From assembly GCA_039814545.1 (NCBI GenBank), contig JBCCBB010000032.1:1-30370 (forward strand): a stretch of DNA of 30,370 bases. The letters run 5' to 3'. The DNA is from CALBPI01 sp039814545 (GTDB lineage Bacteria > Pseudomonadota > Gammaproteobacteria > Steroidobacterales > Woeseiaceae). Below, piece by piece: positions 30,262 through 30,370 of this stretch (position 1 is the first letter of the stretch; every line of letters starts with the position of its first letter). Position numbers and translations under genes: made by a program. The notes beneath the pieces were generated by a model, which was given only the letters and a program-made list of their open reading frames with translations, made no database searches and was not told the DNA's origin.

Positions 30262-30370
30262 ATGGATTCGCCACGCTTCGCAGCCCGACAAACCGTTGAG
30301 CAGGTCGAGGAAGGCCACGAGCTCGCACCCAAGTTCGACGAGAACGGGCTCATCCCTGTCGTCACCACCG
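30262..30370 (+). CDS. hisI: Phosphoribosyl-AMP cyclohydrolase, N-terminal part
   Basis: Thirty-six codons are visible before the window ends. The sequence reads MDSPRFAARQTVEQVEEG, then APKFDENGLIPVVTT, which fits the N-terminus of HisI, where FDxxGLIPxV is the first conserved block. HisI opens the purine ring of phosphoribosyl-AMP in histidine synthesis. AAGAGG lies 7 bases before the ATG. The gene diverges from cysS. The catalytic metal-binding motifs lie beyond the window, so the call rests on a short match. Confidence 0.65.
   Translation, partial: MDSPRFAARQTVEQVEEGHELAPKFDENGLIPVVTT

Overview
The window is bacterial chromosome with a housekeeping character. The gene families and their order point to a gammaproteobacterium: fau and rpiA close together, rplM-rpsI, coq7 beside a Crp-type regulator, divergent pmbA and darP, purE-purK, and maf-rng-yhdP-tldD. 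Base composition looks GC-rich throughout, and I see no clear sign of transferred DNA. The species cannot be named; the content suits an uncultured or little-studied free-living gammaproteobacterium. There is no CRISPR array, insertion sequence, prophage or obvious defence island.

Layout. 1-2450 (+): a structured RNA-like leader, fau, a 317-base spacer with a thrice-repeated 12-mer, a lysine-repeat histone-like protein and rpiA. 2450-3690 (-): a strong bidirectional terminator, tRNA-Gln(CTG) and rpsI-rplM behind a clear promoter and a long leader. 3690-6030: a DUF481 outer-membrane protein (-) divergent from coq7 (+), then crp (+). 6050-7520 (-): djlA-rpe. 7590-10670: purC (+), a cobalamin-binding-like protein (-) and a YihY/BrkB membrane protein (+). 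10660-15560: pmbA (-), then darP, purE-purK and an AAA-FHA protein (+). 15590-26540 (-): a long gene run in the order Trm112-like, holA, nadD, rsfS, rlmH, maf, rng, yhdP, tldD, followed by two small unknown genes. 26660-27100 (+): a MerC-like membrane protein. 27100-30210 (-): cysS-sufE-yidD-membrane protein, with every junction a 4-base start/stop overlap. 30262 to the end (+): the start of a probable hisI.

The genes serve purine and histidine synthesis, folate and NAD metabolism, ribosome proteins and ribosome maturation, RNA processing, iron-sulfur assembly, DNA polymerase loading and envelope maintenance. PmbA and TldD, the two partners of one protease, are encoded 4 kb apart on separate transcripts.

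The most interesting signal is in the starts. Six genes (coq7, the cobalamin-binding-like gene, yihY, purE, the AAA-FHA gene and cysS) have a -10-like hexamer ending exactly 6 bases before the ATG, four of them with an upstream TGN. This places the expected transcription start on the A of the ATG and predicts leaderless mRNAs, which are uncommon in this class. Other points of note are the lysine-repeat protein and its promoter region, a near-consensus Crp site after tldD, and the overlapped cysS-sufE-yidD operon.
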